From contig NZ_AWFH01000056.1 of assembly GCF_000682715.1 (NCBI RefSeq), positions 124,001 to 188,000 of the forward strand: a DNA stretch of 64,000 nucleotides, given 5' to 3'. The position numbers and the translations under genes were made by a program. The stretch comes from Hyphomonas atlantica corrig. Its GTDB lineage: Bacteria > Pseudomonadota > Alphaproteobacteria > Caulobacterales > Hyphomonadaceae. Below the pieces are notes generated by a model, which was not told where the DNA came from, made no database searches, and worked only from the letters and a program-made list of their open reading frames with translations. The first letter of the stretch is position 1, and each line of letters begins with the position of its first letter. Of this stretch, positions 37,255 to 46,652 are shown in pieces.

Positions 37255-38769
37255 ATGGCCTTTGGAAAACGACCTGCCAGCAGTCAGACGCTGACGCCAA
37301 CCTCAACACCTGCGCCCAAGCCGACACCGAAACCGGTGCCAGTGGCTGAGGCGAAACCCAAGCCTGCGCCGAAGAAACCTCCGGTACCGGAGCCTGTGCC
37401 GGTAAAAGGCGCGCCCAAGCCGATTGCGAAGTCGAAACCCGCAAGCCCACCGCCGGAGCCCAAGCCGGAACCCGTGCGCAAGGTCAACCAGCAGACAGAT
37501 CAGTACTATGCGACGAAGATGACCATCTTCAACGCGCTGATCGACACGATTGACCTGTCACAGCTCGCGCAGCTTGACGCCGAGAGCGCGCGTGAGGAAA
37601 TTCGCGACATCGTTGTCGAAATCATCAGCATCAAGAATGTTGTGATGTCGATCTCAGAGCAGGAACAGCTGCTCGACGATATCTGTAACGATGTGCTCGG
37701 CTATGGTCCGCTGGAGCCATTGCTGGCGCGGGACGACATCGCCGACATCATGGTCAACGGCGCCGACACCACATATATCGAAGTGAACGGCAAGATCGAG
37801 CGGACGAATATTCGCTTCCGCGACAATGCCCAGCTGATGAATATCTGTCAGCGTATCGTGAGCCAGGTGGGTCGCCGCGTGGACGATTCCTCACCCATAT
37901 GTGACGCGCGCTTGCTGGACGGCTCACGGGTGAACGTCATCGCGCCGCCATTGGCGATTGACGGTCCAACCCTCACCATTCGTAAGTTCAAGAAGGACAA
38001 GCTGCGCCTGGACGATCTCGTTAATTTCGGGTCGATCTCCGAAGCTGGCGCTGAAATTCTGCGCATTATCGGTCATTCGCGCTGCAACGTCCTGATCTCT
38101 GGCGGTACGGGTTCAGGAAAGACAACGCTGTTGAACTGCCTGACCGGCTTCATTGACCCGACCGAGCGCGTCATCACGTGCGAAGACTCTGCGGAACTTC
38201 AGCTCCAGCAGCCGCATGTCGTGCGCCTCGAAACGCGCCCGCCGAACATTGAAGGTTCTGGCGAAATCACGATGCGGGATCTGGTCAAGAACTGTCTGCG
38301 TATGCGTCCTGAGCGGATCATTGTGGGCGAGGTGCGTGGACCGGAGGCATTCGACTTGCTGCAGGCCATGAACACGGGCCATGACGGCTCAATGGGAACA
38401 CTGCACGCCAACAGCCCGCGCGAAGCCCTGAGCCGGGTTGAATCCATGATCACTATGGGCGGCTTCTCGCTGCCCGCGAAGACGATCCGTGAAATGATCG
38501 TGGGGTCTATTGATGTGGTTGTGCAGGCCTCTCGCCTTCGGGATGGTTCCCGCCGGATCATGAACATCACTGAGGTGATGGGGCTGGAAGGGGAGACCAT
38601 CGTGCTGCAGGATGTGCTGAAGTACGAGATCGAGGGTGAAGACGAAGACGGAAAAGTCGCAGGCACGCACCGCGGCACGGGCGTGGGTCGTCCGCGCTTC
38701 TGGGAGCGGGCGTCCTATTACAATCTTGAGCGCGACCTGGCTGTGGCTCTCGACGAGCTGGGGTCCTGA
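37255..38769 (+). CDS. cpaF: Pilus extension/retraction ATPase CpaF (TadA)
   Basis: 504 residues. T2SS/T4SS-type secretion ATPase: Walker [13 protein letters not shown] near 282-293, Asp-box, [16 protein letters not shown] and the His-box [13 protein letters not shown]. In Tad systems this one ATPase drives both extension and retraction. The first 80 residues are an extended Pro/Lys/Ala/Glu low-complexity region ([19 protein letters not shown] and following), probably disordered, longer than in many CpaF proteins. Confidence 0.96.
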   Translation: MAFGKRPASSQTLTPTSTPAPKPTPKPVPVAEAKPKPAPKKPPVPEPVPVKGAPKPIAKSKPASPPPEPKPEPVRKVNQQTDQYYATKMTIFNALIDTIDLSQLAQLDAESAREEIRDIVVEIISIKNVVMSISEQEQLLDDICNDVLGYGPLEPLLARDDIADIMVNGADTTYIEVNGKIERTNIRFRDNAQLMNICQRIVSQVGRRVDDSSPICDARLLDGSRVNVIAPPLAIDGPTLTIRKFKKDKLRLDDLVNFGSISEAGAEILRIIGHSRCNVLISGGTGSGKTTLLNCLTGFIDPTERVITCEDSAELQLQQPHVVRLETRPPNIEGSGEITMRDLVKNCLRMRPERIIVGEVRGPEAFDLLQAMNTGHDGSMGTLHANSPREALSRVESMITMGGFSLPAKTIREMIVGSIDVVVQASRLRDGSRRIMNITEVMGLEGETIVLQDVLKYEIEGEDEDGKVAGTHRGTGVGRPRFWERASYYNLERDLAVALDELGS

Positions 38770-38772
38770 TAG

Positions 38773-39804
38773 ATGGATAATTCACTCATCATCTATGCAA
38801 TCGCCGGGCTTGCCTTCCTGACCATTGTCGGCGTGGGCCTCGCCTTGACAGGCGATAGCGCCGACGCGGCTGCGAAGAAGCGCGCCAAGGCGATCGGCAC
38901 CGGCGGGTCCGGGGCTGGCAAGCGCGGGAAGGCGATGGACGAAACCGCCAAGCGCCGCCAGAAAACCCAGGAAATGCTGGACAATATGCGCAAGCAGGAC
39001 AAGGAGCGGCGCAAGGCGATCCGACCGCAGAACTTGAAGTCCCGCTTGACGCAAGCCGGGATGGATATTCCCGTCGCGGCGTTCTGGATGCTGTCACTCG
39101 TGCTGGGCCTCCTGATTGGAGGTCTGGTTTACACGCTTGGTTTCGATGGCCTCGTGATTGGCGGCGTGTCCCTGAAGAGCCGTCCGATTCTGGTTGGCTC
39201 GGCATTCTTTGTTGGCGCCGTTGGCTTGCCGCGCATGATCCTGAATTTCATGACCAATGGCCGAAACAAGAAAATGATCAACCAGTTCGCTGATGCGCTG
39301 GATATTATCGTTCGGGGTGTGAAGTCCGGTTTGCCGTTGAATGAAAGTGTCCGGATCATCTCTCGGGAATCCCCTGAGCCACTGCGGACTGAATTTGCTA
39401 TGCTGTCAGACAACCTGGCCATGGGGGCAGGGCTCGAGCGGTCGCTGAACACATTCTACAAGCGTGTGCCGCTTCAGGAAGTGAACTTCTTCATGATCGT
39501 GCTCATGATCCAGTCCAAGGCAGGTGGTAACCTGTCTGAGGCATTGGGTAATCTGTCGAGCGTCATTCGTGCCCGGAAGATGATGCGCGAAAAGGTAAAG
39601 GCCATGTCGTCCGAGGCCAAGGCCTCGGCCATGATCATCGGCGCGTTGCCCTTTGTGGTCGGTTTCCTCGTTTACATGACCACGCCCGCCTATGTGATGC
39701 AGCTGTTCACGACGGATACGGGCCATCTCTTCCTGACCATTGGCGTGGTCATGATGATGATGGGCGTTGCCGTTATGCGCAAAATGATCAACTTCGACAT
39801 GTAG
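38773..39804 (+). CDS. tadB: Inner-membrane platform protein TadB (CpaG)
   Basis: 343 residues. T2SS-F family, with transmembrane segments near the N-terminus, at about 100-120 and 135-155, and two at the C-terminus. SGLPLNESVRIISRESPEP and IQSKAGGNLSEALGNLS are conserved in the family. Forms the inner-membrane platform with TadC. Starts 4 bp after cpaF. Confidence 0.94.
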   Translation: MDNSLIIYAIAGLAFLTIVGVGLALTGDSADAAAKKRAKAIGTGGSGAGKRGKAMDETAKRRQKTQEMLDNMRKQDKERRKAIRPQNLKSRLTQAGMDIPVAAFWMLSLVLGLLIGGLVYTLGFDGLVIGGVSLKSRPILVGSAFFVGAVGLPRMILNFMTNGRNKKMINQFADALDIIVRGVKSGLPLNESVRIISRESPEPLRTEFAMLSDNLAMGAGLERSLNTFYKRVPLQEVNFFMIVLMIQSKAGGNLSEALGNLSSVIRARKMMREKVKAMSSEAKASAMIIGALPFVVGFLVYMTTPAYVMQLFTTDTGHLFLTIGVVMMMMGVAVMRKMINFDM

Positions 39805-39813
39805 GGGCGACAG

Positions 39814-40836
39814 ATGGGAGATATTCTTACATCACTCGCCAAGCCTGATGCGATTGCGGCTCTTCTGGTCGCACTCGCCGTGTTCGCGACCGTGATTTCT
39901 GTCCTGCTGCCATATCTGCAGACGGACAAACTGGAAACACGCCTGAAGGCGGTCACGGAACAGCGCGAGAAACTTCGCAAGCAGAGCCGCGCCGCACTGG
40001 ACAATCCGAAAGGCCTTCGCCGGACGGATGATTCCATGGTCGGCAACATTTCGTCGAAGCTGAATCTGGCCAAGGCGCTGGAAGACCCGAACATTGTCGA
40101 CAATCTGTCCAAGGCCGGTCTGCGGGGCCCGGGGCCATTGTCAGCCTTCTACTTTGCGCGGATGACGCTGCCTTTCGCTGGCGCGCTGCTGATGTTCTTC
40201 TACATCTTTTTCGTCAATGATCACGGCTTCTCGCCGATGCTGAAATATGGCTCGCTGCTGTTTGGTGCCGCAGCAGGTTTCTATGCACCGAACCTCTATG
40301 TTTCGAACATGGCCCAGAAGCGCCAGCAATCAATCATGCGAGCCTTTCCGGATGCGCTGGACATGCTGCTGATCTGCGTTGAGGCGGGTATGTCGATCGA
40401 GCTTGGCTTCTCAAAAGTGAGTCAGGAAATCGGATCTGCATCACCGGAGCTGGCGGAAGAGTTCGGCCTGACCGTGGCGGAACTGTCTTACCTGCCAGAG
40501 CGTCGTCAGGCATATGAGAACCTCGCAAAGCGTACCGGGAATGACGGTATCAAGGCGGTCTGTATGGCGCTGGGACAGGCGGAGCGCTACGGTACGCCGC
40601 TCGGCGACGCCCTGCGCATCATGGCCAAGGAAAACCGCGACATGCGCATGGCGGCTGCTGAGAAGAAGGCGGCCGCACTGCCTGCGCAGCTGACGGTTCC
40701 GATGATTCTGTTCTTCTTGCCGGTTCTGTTCCTCGTCGTGCTGGGGCCAGCCTATATCGGGTTCAAGGCATCTCAGGAAAAGAACCAGGCATCGGCGCCG
40801 CCGGCAATTGAGACAACGCATTCAGACTGGGGCTGA
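39814..40836 (+). CDS. tadC: Inner-membrane platform protein TadC (CpaH)
   Basis: 340 residues. Second T2SS-F family member, with AFPDALDMLLICVEAGMSIELGF and ALGQAERYGTPLGDALRIM. N-terminal helix, a central pair and a C-terminal helix with a short Pro/Ala-rich tail. Last gene of the plus-strand Tad operon, followed by a terminator. Confidence 0.94.
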   Translation: MGDILTSLAKPDAIAALLVALAVFATVISVLLPYLQTDKLETRLKAVTEQREKLRKQSRAALDNPKGLRRTDDSMVGNISSKLNLAKALEDPNIVDNLSKAGLRGPGPLSAFYFARMTLPFAGALLMFFYIFFVNDHGFSPMLKYGSLLFGAAAGFYAPNLYVSNMAQKRQQSIMRAFPDALDMLLICVEAGMSIELGFSKVSQEIGSASPELAEEFGLTVAELSYLPERRQAYENLAKRTGNDGIKAVCMALGQAERYGTPLGDALRIMAKENRDMRMAAAEKKAAALPAQLTVPMILFFLPVLFLVVLGPAYIGFKASQEKNQASAPPAIETTHSDWG

Positions 40837-40858
40837 GGTCCGGGTGACTTCAGAAGGG

Positions 40859-40894
40859 GCGCTCATCGGCTTTGGCTGATGGGCGCTTTTCTTT
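40859..40894 (+). terminator. Terminator of the cpa/tad operon
   Basis: GCGCTCATC and GATGGGCGC arms around a GGCTTTGGCT loop, followed by TTTTCTTT. Confidence 0.8.
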
Positions 40895-40908
40895 GTGCGG
40901 CAGAAGTA

Positions 40909-41871
40909 TCAGCCCGGTGTCCGGCGAAGTCTCAGGCCAGCCTGTGCAGGGGCAGGGGTGTCTTCCTCCGCTTCGGAGGGGCCAGCAAGGCCGACAGCGG
41001 ACTGATCGACGGGCTGCGTTGGGGCGGCTTTCGGCGGCTCTGCCAATTCAGCGGGCGGTTGAGCTGGCACGGAGGAGTCCTCCTCGAGCGCTTCCCATGA
41101 CCGCACGGGCTGTATCATCTGTTGCAGCAGCGCCGTGTTCTTCTTCACGATGCTCTCTGGTGCAAAGCGGCTGGAAACGGCGGCCATCTCATCATAGCGG
41201 CCCTGAAGCCCCAGGATCAGCGCGAGGTTCTCGGTCACTCGCAAGTCTGCATTCGGTTGCTCGGCTGCAAGGCGCAGTTTGGCCTCGGCGGCGGGCAGAT
41301 CACCCTGCAAGGCCAGCGACAGACCATAATTCGCCAGCGTTGACGTGCGTGTCGGCTCCAGCGCCAGGGCCTTGTCATAGGCCGCTTGCGCCATGTCATG
41401 GCGTTCCATCTTGTCCAGAGTGATGCCGAAGGCAGACCAGGCTTCGGCCCGGTCAGGCGCGACAATGGCCGTCTTCTCGAACGCGCGTGCCGCGCCCATC
41501 AGGTTGTTCTCGGCGGAAAAGACCCGTCCCAGCGTCATCAGCACGTCCGGATTGTCCGGATGCACGATCAGGGATTGCGACAGCACTTCGATGGCGCGTT
41601 CATTCGAGCCGATGCCTCTGAGCGCAGCGACGAAGGTCAATGCAACGTCCAGGTCTTCGGGGCGTTTGGTGTATTCATTCGCCCAGAAATTGGCCTTGGT
41701 CAGCGGATCTGAATTGTTGGCCGCTTCAATTTCTTCTGCCGTGGCAGGTGTCATCGCGTCTTCGATGGCGCGTGCCAGTTCGGCCTGAGCCTCCGCCTCC
41801 GGGTCCGGCGTCGTCGCGCAGGCTCCCAGTGCGAGGCACAGTGCAGTCAAAGACGTTTTGGCTCTGGACAT
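40909..41871 (-). CDS. tadD: TadD-like TPR lipoprotein
   Basis: 320 residues. Lipoprotein signal with LGAC (Cys18), then four or five tetratricopeptide repeats (VHPDNPDVLMTLGRVFSAEN, AWSAFGITLDKMERHDMAQAA, TLANYGLSLALQGDLPAAEAK) and a Pro/Ala-rich tail. TadD is a TPR lipoprotein required for Flp pilus biogenesis in some systems. It converges on tadC; the neighbourhood supports TadD though TPR identity alone does not. Confidence 0.8.
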   Translation of the reverse strand: MSRAKTSLTALCLALGACATTPDPEAEAQAELARAIEDAMTPATAEEIEAANNSDPLTKANFWANEYTKRPEDLDVALTFVAALRGIGSNERAIEVLSQSLIVHPDNPDVLMTLGRVFSAENNLMGAARAFEKTAIVAPDRAEAWSAFGITLDKMERHDMAQAAYDKALALEPTRTSTLANYGLSLALQGDLPAAEAKLRLAAEQPNADLRVTENLALILGLQGRYDEMAAVSSRFAPESIVKKNTALLQQMIQPVRSWEALEEDSSVPAQPPAELAEPPKAAPTQPVDQSAVGLAGPSEAEEDTPAPAQAGLRLRRTPG

Positions 41872-41991
41872 GAGCGGGCTCCGGGTCAGTATCTGGCCTA
41901 ATCCTGCGTGAATCTTGCCGACAGGGCGTCAAGGATCGGTTAACGCCCCGGCAGATTTCATTAACTCTTCGCCTCGAAAGGCCCGAATTCC

Positions 41992-43353
41992 ATGCATAAG
42001 AGCTTCACCGCCGACCCAAAGGGCGCCGTTGACGTCTTCCTCTACACAATTGCTGCCTTCAAAAAGCTGGAGAACGATCCGTTCCCATCTGCGCGAGCGC
42101 TGGCCAAGGCACAGGAATTCACAGGAGCGGCCGGTCAGATCGTGCTGGTGCCGGGGGAGATGGGAGAGCTGTCACGCGTACTCTATGGTTTGGGCAAGGG
42201 CACGGATGCGCTGGCTGTTGCCGGCCTGTCGGCGAAGCTGCCCAAGGGGTCGTATTCTGTCGCCGAAAGTGGCGGCATGCCTTTCAAGAACATCGCTGCT
42301 GGCTGGGCTGACGGCGCGTACCGGTTTGACCACTACCTCAAGGACAAGGCGACCCCACCAAAGCTCGTCATGCCGGAAAGCGAGGATGCCGACGCGCTGA
42401 GCCGTGAGGCGGATGCCTGCGCTTTGCTGCGCGATCTGGTCAACACGCCTGCGGCCGACATGGGCCCACAGGATATTCAGGCGACAATTTCCGACATGGC
42501 TGAACGCTTCGGCGCGAAACTGACGACGATTATTGGCGACGATTTGCTGGCCCACAACTATCCAATGGTCCACGCTGTGGGCCGCGCCGCTGTGTACGAA
42601 CCGCGCTTCATGGAGCTGGAATGGGGCGACCCGTCTCATCCGAGCGTGGCGCTGGTCGGCAAGGGCGTCACCTTCGATTCCGGCGGTCTCGATATCAAAC
42701 CCGGTTCCGGCATGCGCATCATGAAGAAGGATATGGGCGGTTCCGCGCATGTGATCGCGCTGTCGCACCTGATCATGAGCGCGAACCTGCCGGTGCATCT
42801 GAAGCTGTATGTGCCATCGGTCGAGAACGCCGTTGCGGGCGACGCTTTCCGCCCGGGAGATATCCTGTCCAGCCGCAAGGGGCTGACCGTCGAGATCGAC
42901 AATACGGATGCGGAAGGCCGCCTGATCCTGGCGGACGCACTGACACGCGCCTGCGAGGAAAAGCCGGATCTGCTGATCGATTTCGCCACTCTGACCGGCG
43001 CAGCCCGCGTGGCGCTGGGGCCGGAACTCGCGCCTTTCTATACTGATGACGAAAGCCTGGCCGAAGGCATCGAGGCGGGCGCAAAGGCAACGGGCGACCC
43101 GGTCTGGCGCATGCCGCTCTGGGACCCATACCTCGCTGATCTCAAGAGCCCGATTGCCGATCTTGTGAACTCCGGCGGCCGGTTTGCCGGGTCCATCACG
43201 GCGGGCTTGTTCCTGAAACAGTTCGTCGACGCGCCGAGCTGGATGCATTTCGATGTCTGGGCCTGGCGGCTCGGAAAATATGGACGGCCAGAAGGCGGCG
43301 CACCTTGCGGCCTGCGGGCGGCCTGGGCCATGCTGCAATCGCGTTATGGCTGA
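41992..43353 (+). CDS. M17 leucyl aminopeptidase family protein
   Basis: 453 residues. Cytosolic metallo-aminopeptidase with an N-terminal regulatory domain and a C-terminal catalytic domain. The signature NTDAEGRLILADAL lies near 303-316; GKGVTFDSGGLDIKPG and MKKDMGGSA provide metal ligands and the catalytic Lys. Slightly short for PepA, closer in length to PepB-like members. ATG 41992. Not obviously linked to the Tad genes. Confidence 0.92.
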   Translation: MHKSFTADPKGAVDVFLYTIAAFKKLENDPFPSARALAKAQEFTGAAGQIVLVPGEMGELSRVLYGLGKGTDALAVAGLSAKLPKGSYSVAESGGMPFKNIAAGWADGAYRFDHYLKDKATPPKLVMPESEDADALSREADACALLRDLVNTPAADMGPQDIQATISDMAERFGAKLTTIIGDDLLAHNYPMVHAVGRAAVYEPRFMELEWGDPSHPSVALVGKGVTFDSGGLDIKPGSGMRIMKKDMGGSAHVIALSHLIMSANLPVHLKLYVPSVENAVAGDAFRPGDILSSRKGLTVEIDNTDAEGRLILADALTRACEEKPDLLIDFATLTGAARVALGPELAPFYTDDESLAEGIEAGAKATGDPVWRMPLWDPYLADLKSPIADLVNSGGRFAGSITAGLFLKQFVDAPSWMHFDVWAWRLGKYGRPEGGAPCGLRAAWAMLQSRYG

Positions 43354-43372
43354 TCTCTGAAAGGGGCCCCTC

Positions 43373-44284
43373 ATGATCCGGACCTGCTTATTCGCACTCA
43401 CGCTGTGTGTCGCCGCGATCCCGGCTACTGCCCACGGGCAGGGCATGACCCGTGTTCCTGCGCAAGTGGACGAGGGGGCGATCCCGCTCATTGATCCGGA
43501 GGCGGTCGGTGCGAATACGGAGATATGGACGAGCATCGGCACAGAGCGCTGGGTGCGCAACGTCAATCATCCCACATTGCTGCCTGTCCTGCCGGACCCG
43601 GAGAAAGCGAATGGCGCGGCGGTGATTGTGGTGCCCGGCGGTGCATTCCAGTTCGTGTCCATCGACAATGAGGGCTACCCCATAGCGGAATGGCTGGCAG
43701 AGCAGGGGGTTGCGGCCTTCGTTCTGAAATACCGCACAATGCAAACGCCGGTACCTGAGGAGGAGCTCTCGGAACATATCCAGCGTATCTTTGCGCCGAC
43801 ACCGGATATGGAGCCGATTGATGCCATGCAGGGCATTCCAGCGGCCGTGGAGGATGCGCAAGCGGCGTTGCGATTGGTCGAGGCCCAAAGCGAAGACTGG
43901 GGCATCGATACAGACCGTATCGGCATGCTCGGCTTCTCAGCCGGGGCGATCACGACGATGGCGGTCACCCTTGATGAAAGTGACGCGCCCAAGCCAGACT
44001 TCATCGGGCATATTTATGGACCGATGACTTCGGTCGATGTGCCGGCAGACGCGCCGCCGCTGTTCACAGCTCTGGCGGCGGATGATTCCCTGTTCGGGCG
44101 GCAGGGCTTTGGTCTCGTCGATTCATGGGTCGCCGCAGGCAAGCCGGTCGAGCTGCATTTCTACGAAAATGGGGGACACGGTTTCGGGTCGTACAAGCGC
44201 GGCTCAACAGCGGACGCCTGGTTTGACCAGTTCGTGGGATGGATGACCGCCCGGGGCCTGATGGCTCTGCCAGAGCCGGAATAG
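43373..44284 (+). CDS. Secreted alpha/beta hydrolase (esterase-like)
   Basis: 303 residues with an N-terminal signal peptide (cleavage after about residue 22, ATAHG). Motifs: VIVVPGGAFQF as the oxyanion region, GFSAG near 186 with the nucleophile Ser, DDSLFG as the acid site and GGHGFG with the catalytic His. Resembles the BD-FAE/acetyl-xylan esterase-type hydrolases. Substrate unknown. Starts 19 bp after the aminopeptidase gene, so probably cotranscribed. Confidence 0.85.
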   Translation: MIRTCLFALTLCVAAIPATAHGQGMTRVPAQVDEGAIPLIDPEAVGANTEIWTSIGTERWVRNVNHPTLLPVLPDPEKANGAAVIVVPGGAFQFVSIDNEGYPIAEWLAEQGVAAFVLKYRTMQTPVPEEELSEHIQRIFAPTPDMEPIDAMQGIPAAVEDAQAALRLVEAQSEDWGIDTDRIGMLGFSAGAITTMAVTLDESDAPKPDFIGHIYGPMTSVDVPADAPPLFTALAADDSLFGRQGFGLVDSWVAAGKPVELHFYENGGHGFGSYKRGSTADAWFDQFVGWMTARGLMALPEPE

Positions 44285-44293
44285 GACTGAAAC

Positions 44294-44974
44294 TCAGTCC
44301 ACAATATCCGGGCTGAGTACACGCACTTCGGACAGGCGAATGGCCTCGCGCACACGCCCACGCAGGACCAGCGTGTCGATGTTTTCCGGATCGGCAGCCA
44401 TGGCGGCGTCTATATCCGTCATGGCGAGGTCCAGCTGGTCGAGATTGAGATGCGCTTCGGCGCGAAGCTGGCGCGCAATGGCCATGCTTGGCGCGCGTGA
44501 CAGGGCGCTGTCGAGATCAGATTTGGCATCTTCCCAATTGCCGAGCATCAAATGCGCGCTGGCGCGGTCGACCAGAAGGTCCGGCACGCCGGGCTTCAGT
44601 TTCAGTGCGTTGGTGAACGTCACGATGGCCGCTTCCGGTGCGCCGGCCTGAAGCCAGGCATTGCCCGATTGGGTCAGGTATTCGGCGCGTTGCTCTATCG
44701 TTCCGCCATCCACGGAGTTGGCGAGTTGTTCAAGGCGCGCCGCCCCCTCATCCTCACGGCCCAGCGCGATCAGGGCGAGGGCGGTGCACTGGCGCGCGCC
44801 GGGGCGGTTGCCCTGATAGGTCCAGGCGAGCCCATCCTCATAGGCTTCTTCAGCGTCCACCTCGATTTTGGCGACACACGCCTTCAGCCGTTCTGCCTCG
44901 CGCGTGTCGACTGTGGCGCTGGCTGCAGATTGCGACAAGGCGAAGGAAGCAACGGCCAGGGCAAGGATGGACAT
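44294..44974 (-). CDS. Exported TPR-repeat protein
   Basis: 226 residues with a signal peptide (LAVASFALSQSAASA) and three to four TPR units (AEYLTQSGNAWLQAGAPEAA, PDLLVDRASAHLMLGNWEDA, AIARQLRAEAHLNLDQLDLA). Probably periplasmic. No specific partner can be named. Convergent with the hydrolase gene, divergent from the SDR gene. Confidence 0.8.
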   Translation of the reverse strand: MSILALAVASFALSQSAASATVDTREAERLKACVAKIEVDAEEAYEDGLAWTYQGNRPGARQCTALALIALGREDEGAARLEQLANSVDGGTIEQRAEYLTQSGNAWLQAGAPEAAIVTFTNALKLKPGVPDLLVDRASAHLMLGNWEDAKSDLDSALSRAPSMAIARQLRAEAHLNLDQLDLAMTDIDAAMAADPENIDTLVLRGRVREAIRLSEVRVLSPDIVD

Positions 44975-45036
44975 GGATCAAAGGCTCCGGAAACTGTAGT
45001 ACGGGGTCTTAGACCCGACAGGAGCGGCCAGCGCAA

Positions 45037-45891
45037 ATGACAGATACGACATCTCTGCTTTTTGTTTTCGGGCTGGGCTATAGCGCCCTGAAGCTGGCAG
45101 GGCGGCTGAAATCCCGTGGAATTGGCGTTGCGGGCACCGTTCGCAGCGCGGAAAAGGCGGCGGCCTTGAAAGCAGATGGTATCGCCGCGCAGGTCTGGGA
45201 CGGGCAGGGCCTGCCGGACATTCTCGAAGGCGCGCACTGGCTGGTCACCTTGCCGCCGGATGCAGACGGCTGCCCCGCCGCGCGTGCGGCGACCTACGCT
45301 GAGCCCGGCGCGGCCAGCGTTGCCTATCTCTCCACAACGGGTGTCTATGGAGACCTCAATGGCGGCTGGGCGATGGAGTGGAGTCCGGTCAATCCGGGAT
45401 CTGACCGCGCCCGCGCGCGCGTTCTGGCAGAGCGGCAATGGATGGACGCGACGGACGGCGCGGCGCGGATTGTCCGCCTGCCGGGCATTTACGGGCCGGG
45501 GCGGTCTCCCTTCCAGAAATTGCGGGACGACAAGGCGCATCGTGCGGTGAAGCCGGGACAGGTGTTCTCTCGCGTGCATGTCGACGATATTGCGAGCGGA
45601 CTGGACGCGCTGTTTGAACGGCCGAATCTGCACGGCATCTTCCATCTGTGCGATGATTTGCCTGCGCCGCCGCAGGATGTGACTGCCTATGCGGCCGAAT
45701 TGATGGGCATCGCGCCGCCCCCGGAAGTGCCATTCGAAGAGGCGGGGCTGAGCCCGATGGCGCGGAGTTTCTATGCGGAATGCAAGCGCGTTTCGAATGC
45801 GCGGGCGAAGTCTGCGCTTGGCTGGCAACCGGCATTCCCGACCTATCGGGAGGGGTTGGCGGCCGTCTGGAAATCAGAGGACGGAGCATAG
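45037..45891 (+). CDS. NAD(P)-dependent epimerase/SDR-type protein
   Basis: 284 residues. Rossmann fold with FGLGYSALKLA at residues 11-21, a GTVRS segment after strand two, STTGVYGD and RLPGIYGPGR, which are features of the atypical SDR family represented by E. coli YeeZ. The usual Tyr-x3-Lys catalytic pair is not evident; the VYGD motif and downstream Lys sites are altered, so catalysis is uncertain. Start ATG 45037. Confidence 0.85.
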   Translation: MTDTTSLLFVFGLGYSALKLAGRLKSRGIGVAGTVRSAEKAAALKADGIAAQVWDGQGLPDILEGAHWLVTLPPDADGCPAARAATYAEPGAASVAYLSTTGVYGDLNGGWAMEWSPVNPGSDRARARVLAERQWMDATDGAARIVRLPGIYGPGRSPFQKLRDDKAHRAVKPGQVFSRVHVDDIASGLDALFERPNLHGIFHLCDDLPAPPQDVTAYAAELMGIAPPPEVPFEEAGLSPMARSFYAECKRVSNARAKSALGWQPAFPTYREGLAAVWKSEDGA

Positions 45892-45916
45892 AAAAGCCCC
45901 CTCATTGAGAGGGGGC
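45891..45916 (-). terminator. Terminator of the PfpI-type gene
   Basis: On the minus strand: GCCCCCTC, five-base loop, GAGGGGGC, then TTTT. It lies directly after the convergent SDR gene and has no T-run on the plus strand. Confidence 0.8.
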
Positions 45917-45938
45917 AGGTCAAGGGGATTCGTTTCTG

Positions 45939-46517
45939 TTATGCGGTGACCGAGTCGCGCTGGCGCTCGTGCTTGCCTTCACAGATTTCTTCAACGATCT
46001 TCGCGTTGAAATCTCCCAGATCGTCCGGGGAGCGGGAGGTGACCAGTCCGCCATCGACCACGACGGATTCGTCTCTGACGATACCGCCTGCGTTCTTCAG
46101 ATCCTGCTGGATCGCCGGGAATCCGGTGACCTCGCGGCCATTGACCAAATTCGCTGAGATCAGGACTTGTGGGCCGTGGCAGATGGAGAAGACGGGTTTC
46201 TCCTGGTTGAAGAAGTCCGATACAAATTGCTTTGCCGTCTCGTTCGTGCGCAGAGCGTCCGGGCTGAACAGGCCGCCGGGGATAAGCAGCGCGTCGAAGT
46301 CTTCCGCTTTGGCCTCGTCCAGCGAGAGGTCAACTTTGTATTTGTCGCCATGCTCGCGGTGCTGGTTGGCGTGGATGAAGCCTTTTTCCATCGATACGAT
46401 TCTGGTTTCACCGCCTGCGGATTCAATGGCTTCCTTCGGGCTGGTCAGCTCGATTTCCTCAAAACCGTCTGCGGCGAGGATTGCCATTTTTCGACCTTGT
46501 GCGCGTTGGTTTGACAT
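45939..46517 (-). CDS. PfpI/DJ-1 family protein (class I glutamine amidotransferase-like)
   Basis: 192 residues from ATG 46517 (MSNQRAQGRKMAILAADGFEE). DJ-1/PfpI fold with nucleophile Cys113 in SICHGPQ and the conserved Glu in DGFEEIEL. Members are deglycases or proteases of stress responses; the biochemical activity is debated. YhbO-like. An upstream ATG at 46547 adds only ten residues. Confidence 0.9.
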   Translation of the reverse strand: MSNQRAQGRKMAILAADGFEEIELTSPKEAIESAGGETRIVSMEKGFIHANQHREHGDKYKVDLSLDEAKAEDFDALLIPGGLFSPDALRTNETAKQFVSDFFNQEKPVFSICHGPQVLISANLVNGREVTGFPAIQQDLKNAGGIVRDESVVVDGGLVTSRSPDDLGDFNAKIVEEICEGKHERQRDSVTA

Positions 46518-46652
46518 GAAGCATGTCTCCTTGATCTTGTGTTGCAACCACGCTGCGACCCGTGGTGAGGGAGCGCGGGCGGACGGATCATCCCGTCCTG
46601 CACAAAATCAATGTTTGGCCGCGGCCATTGTTCCGATTAACTCGGGGAAAGG

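Noticed and set aside
42172-43566. Antisense 464-codon frame opposite the M17 aminopeptidase
   Set aside because: Opposite a gene with intact catalytic motifs; reads as shadow composition.
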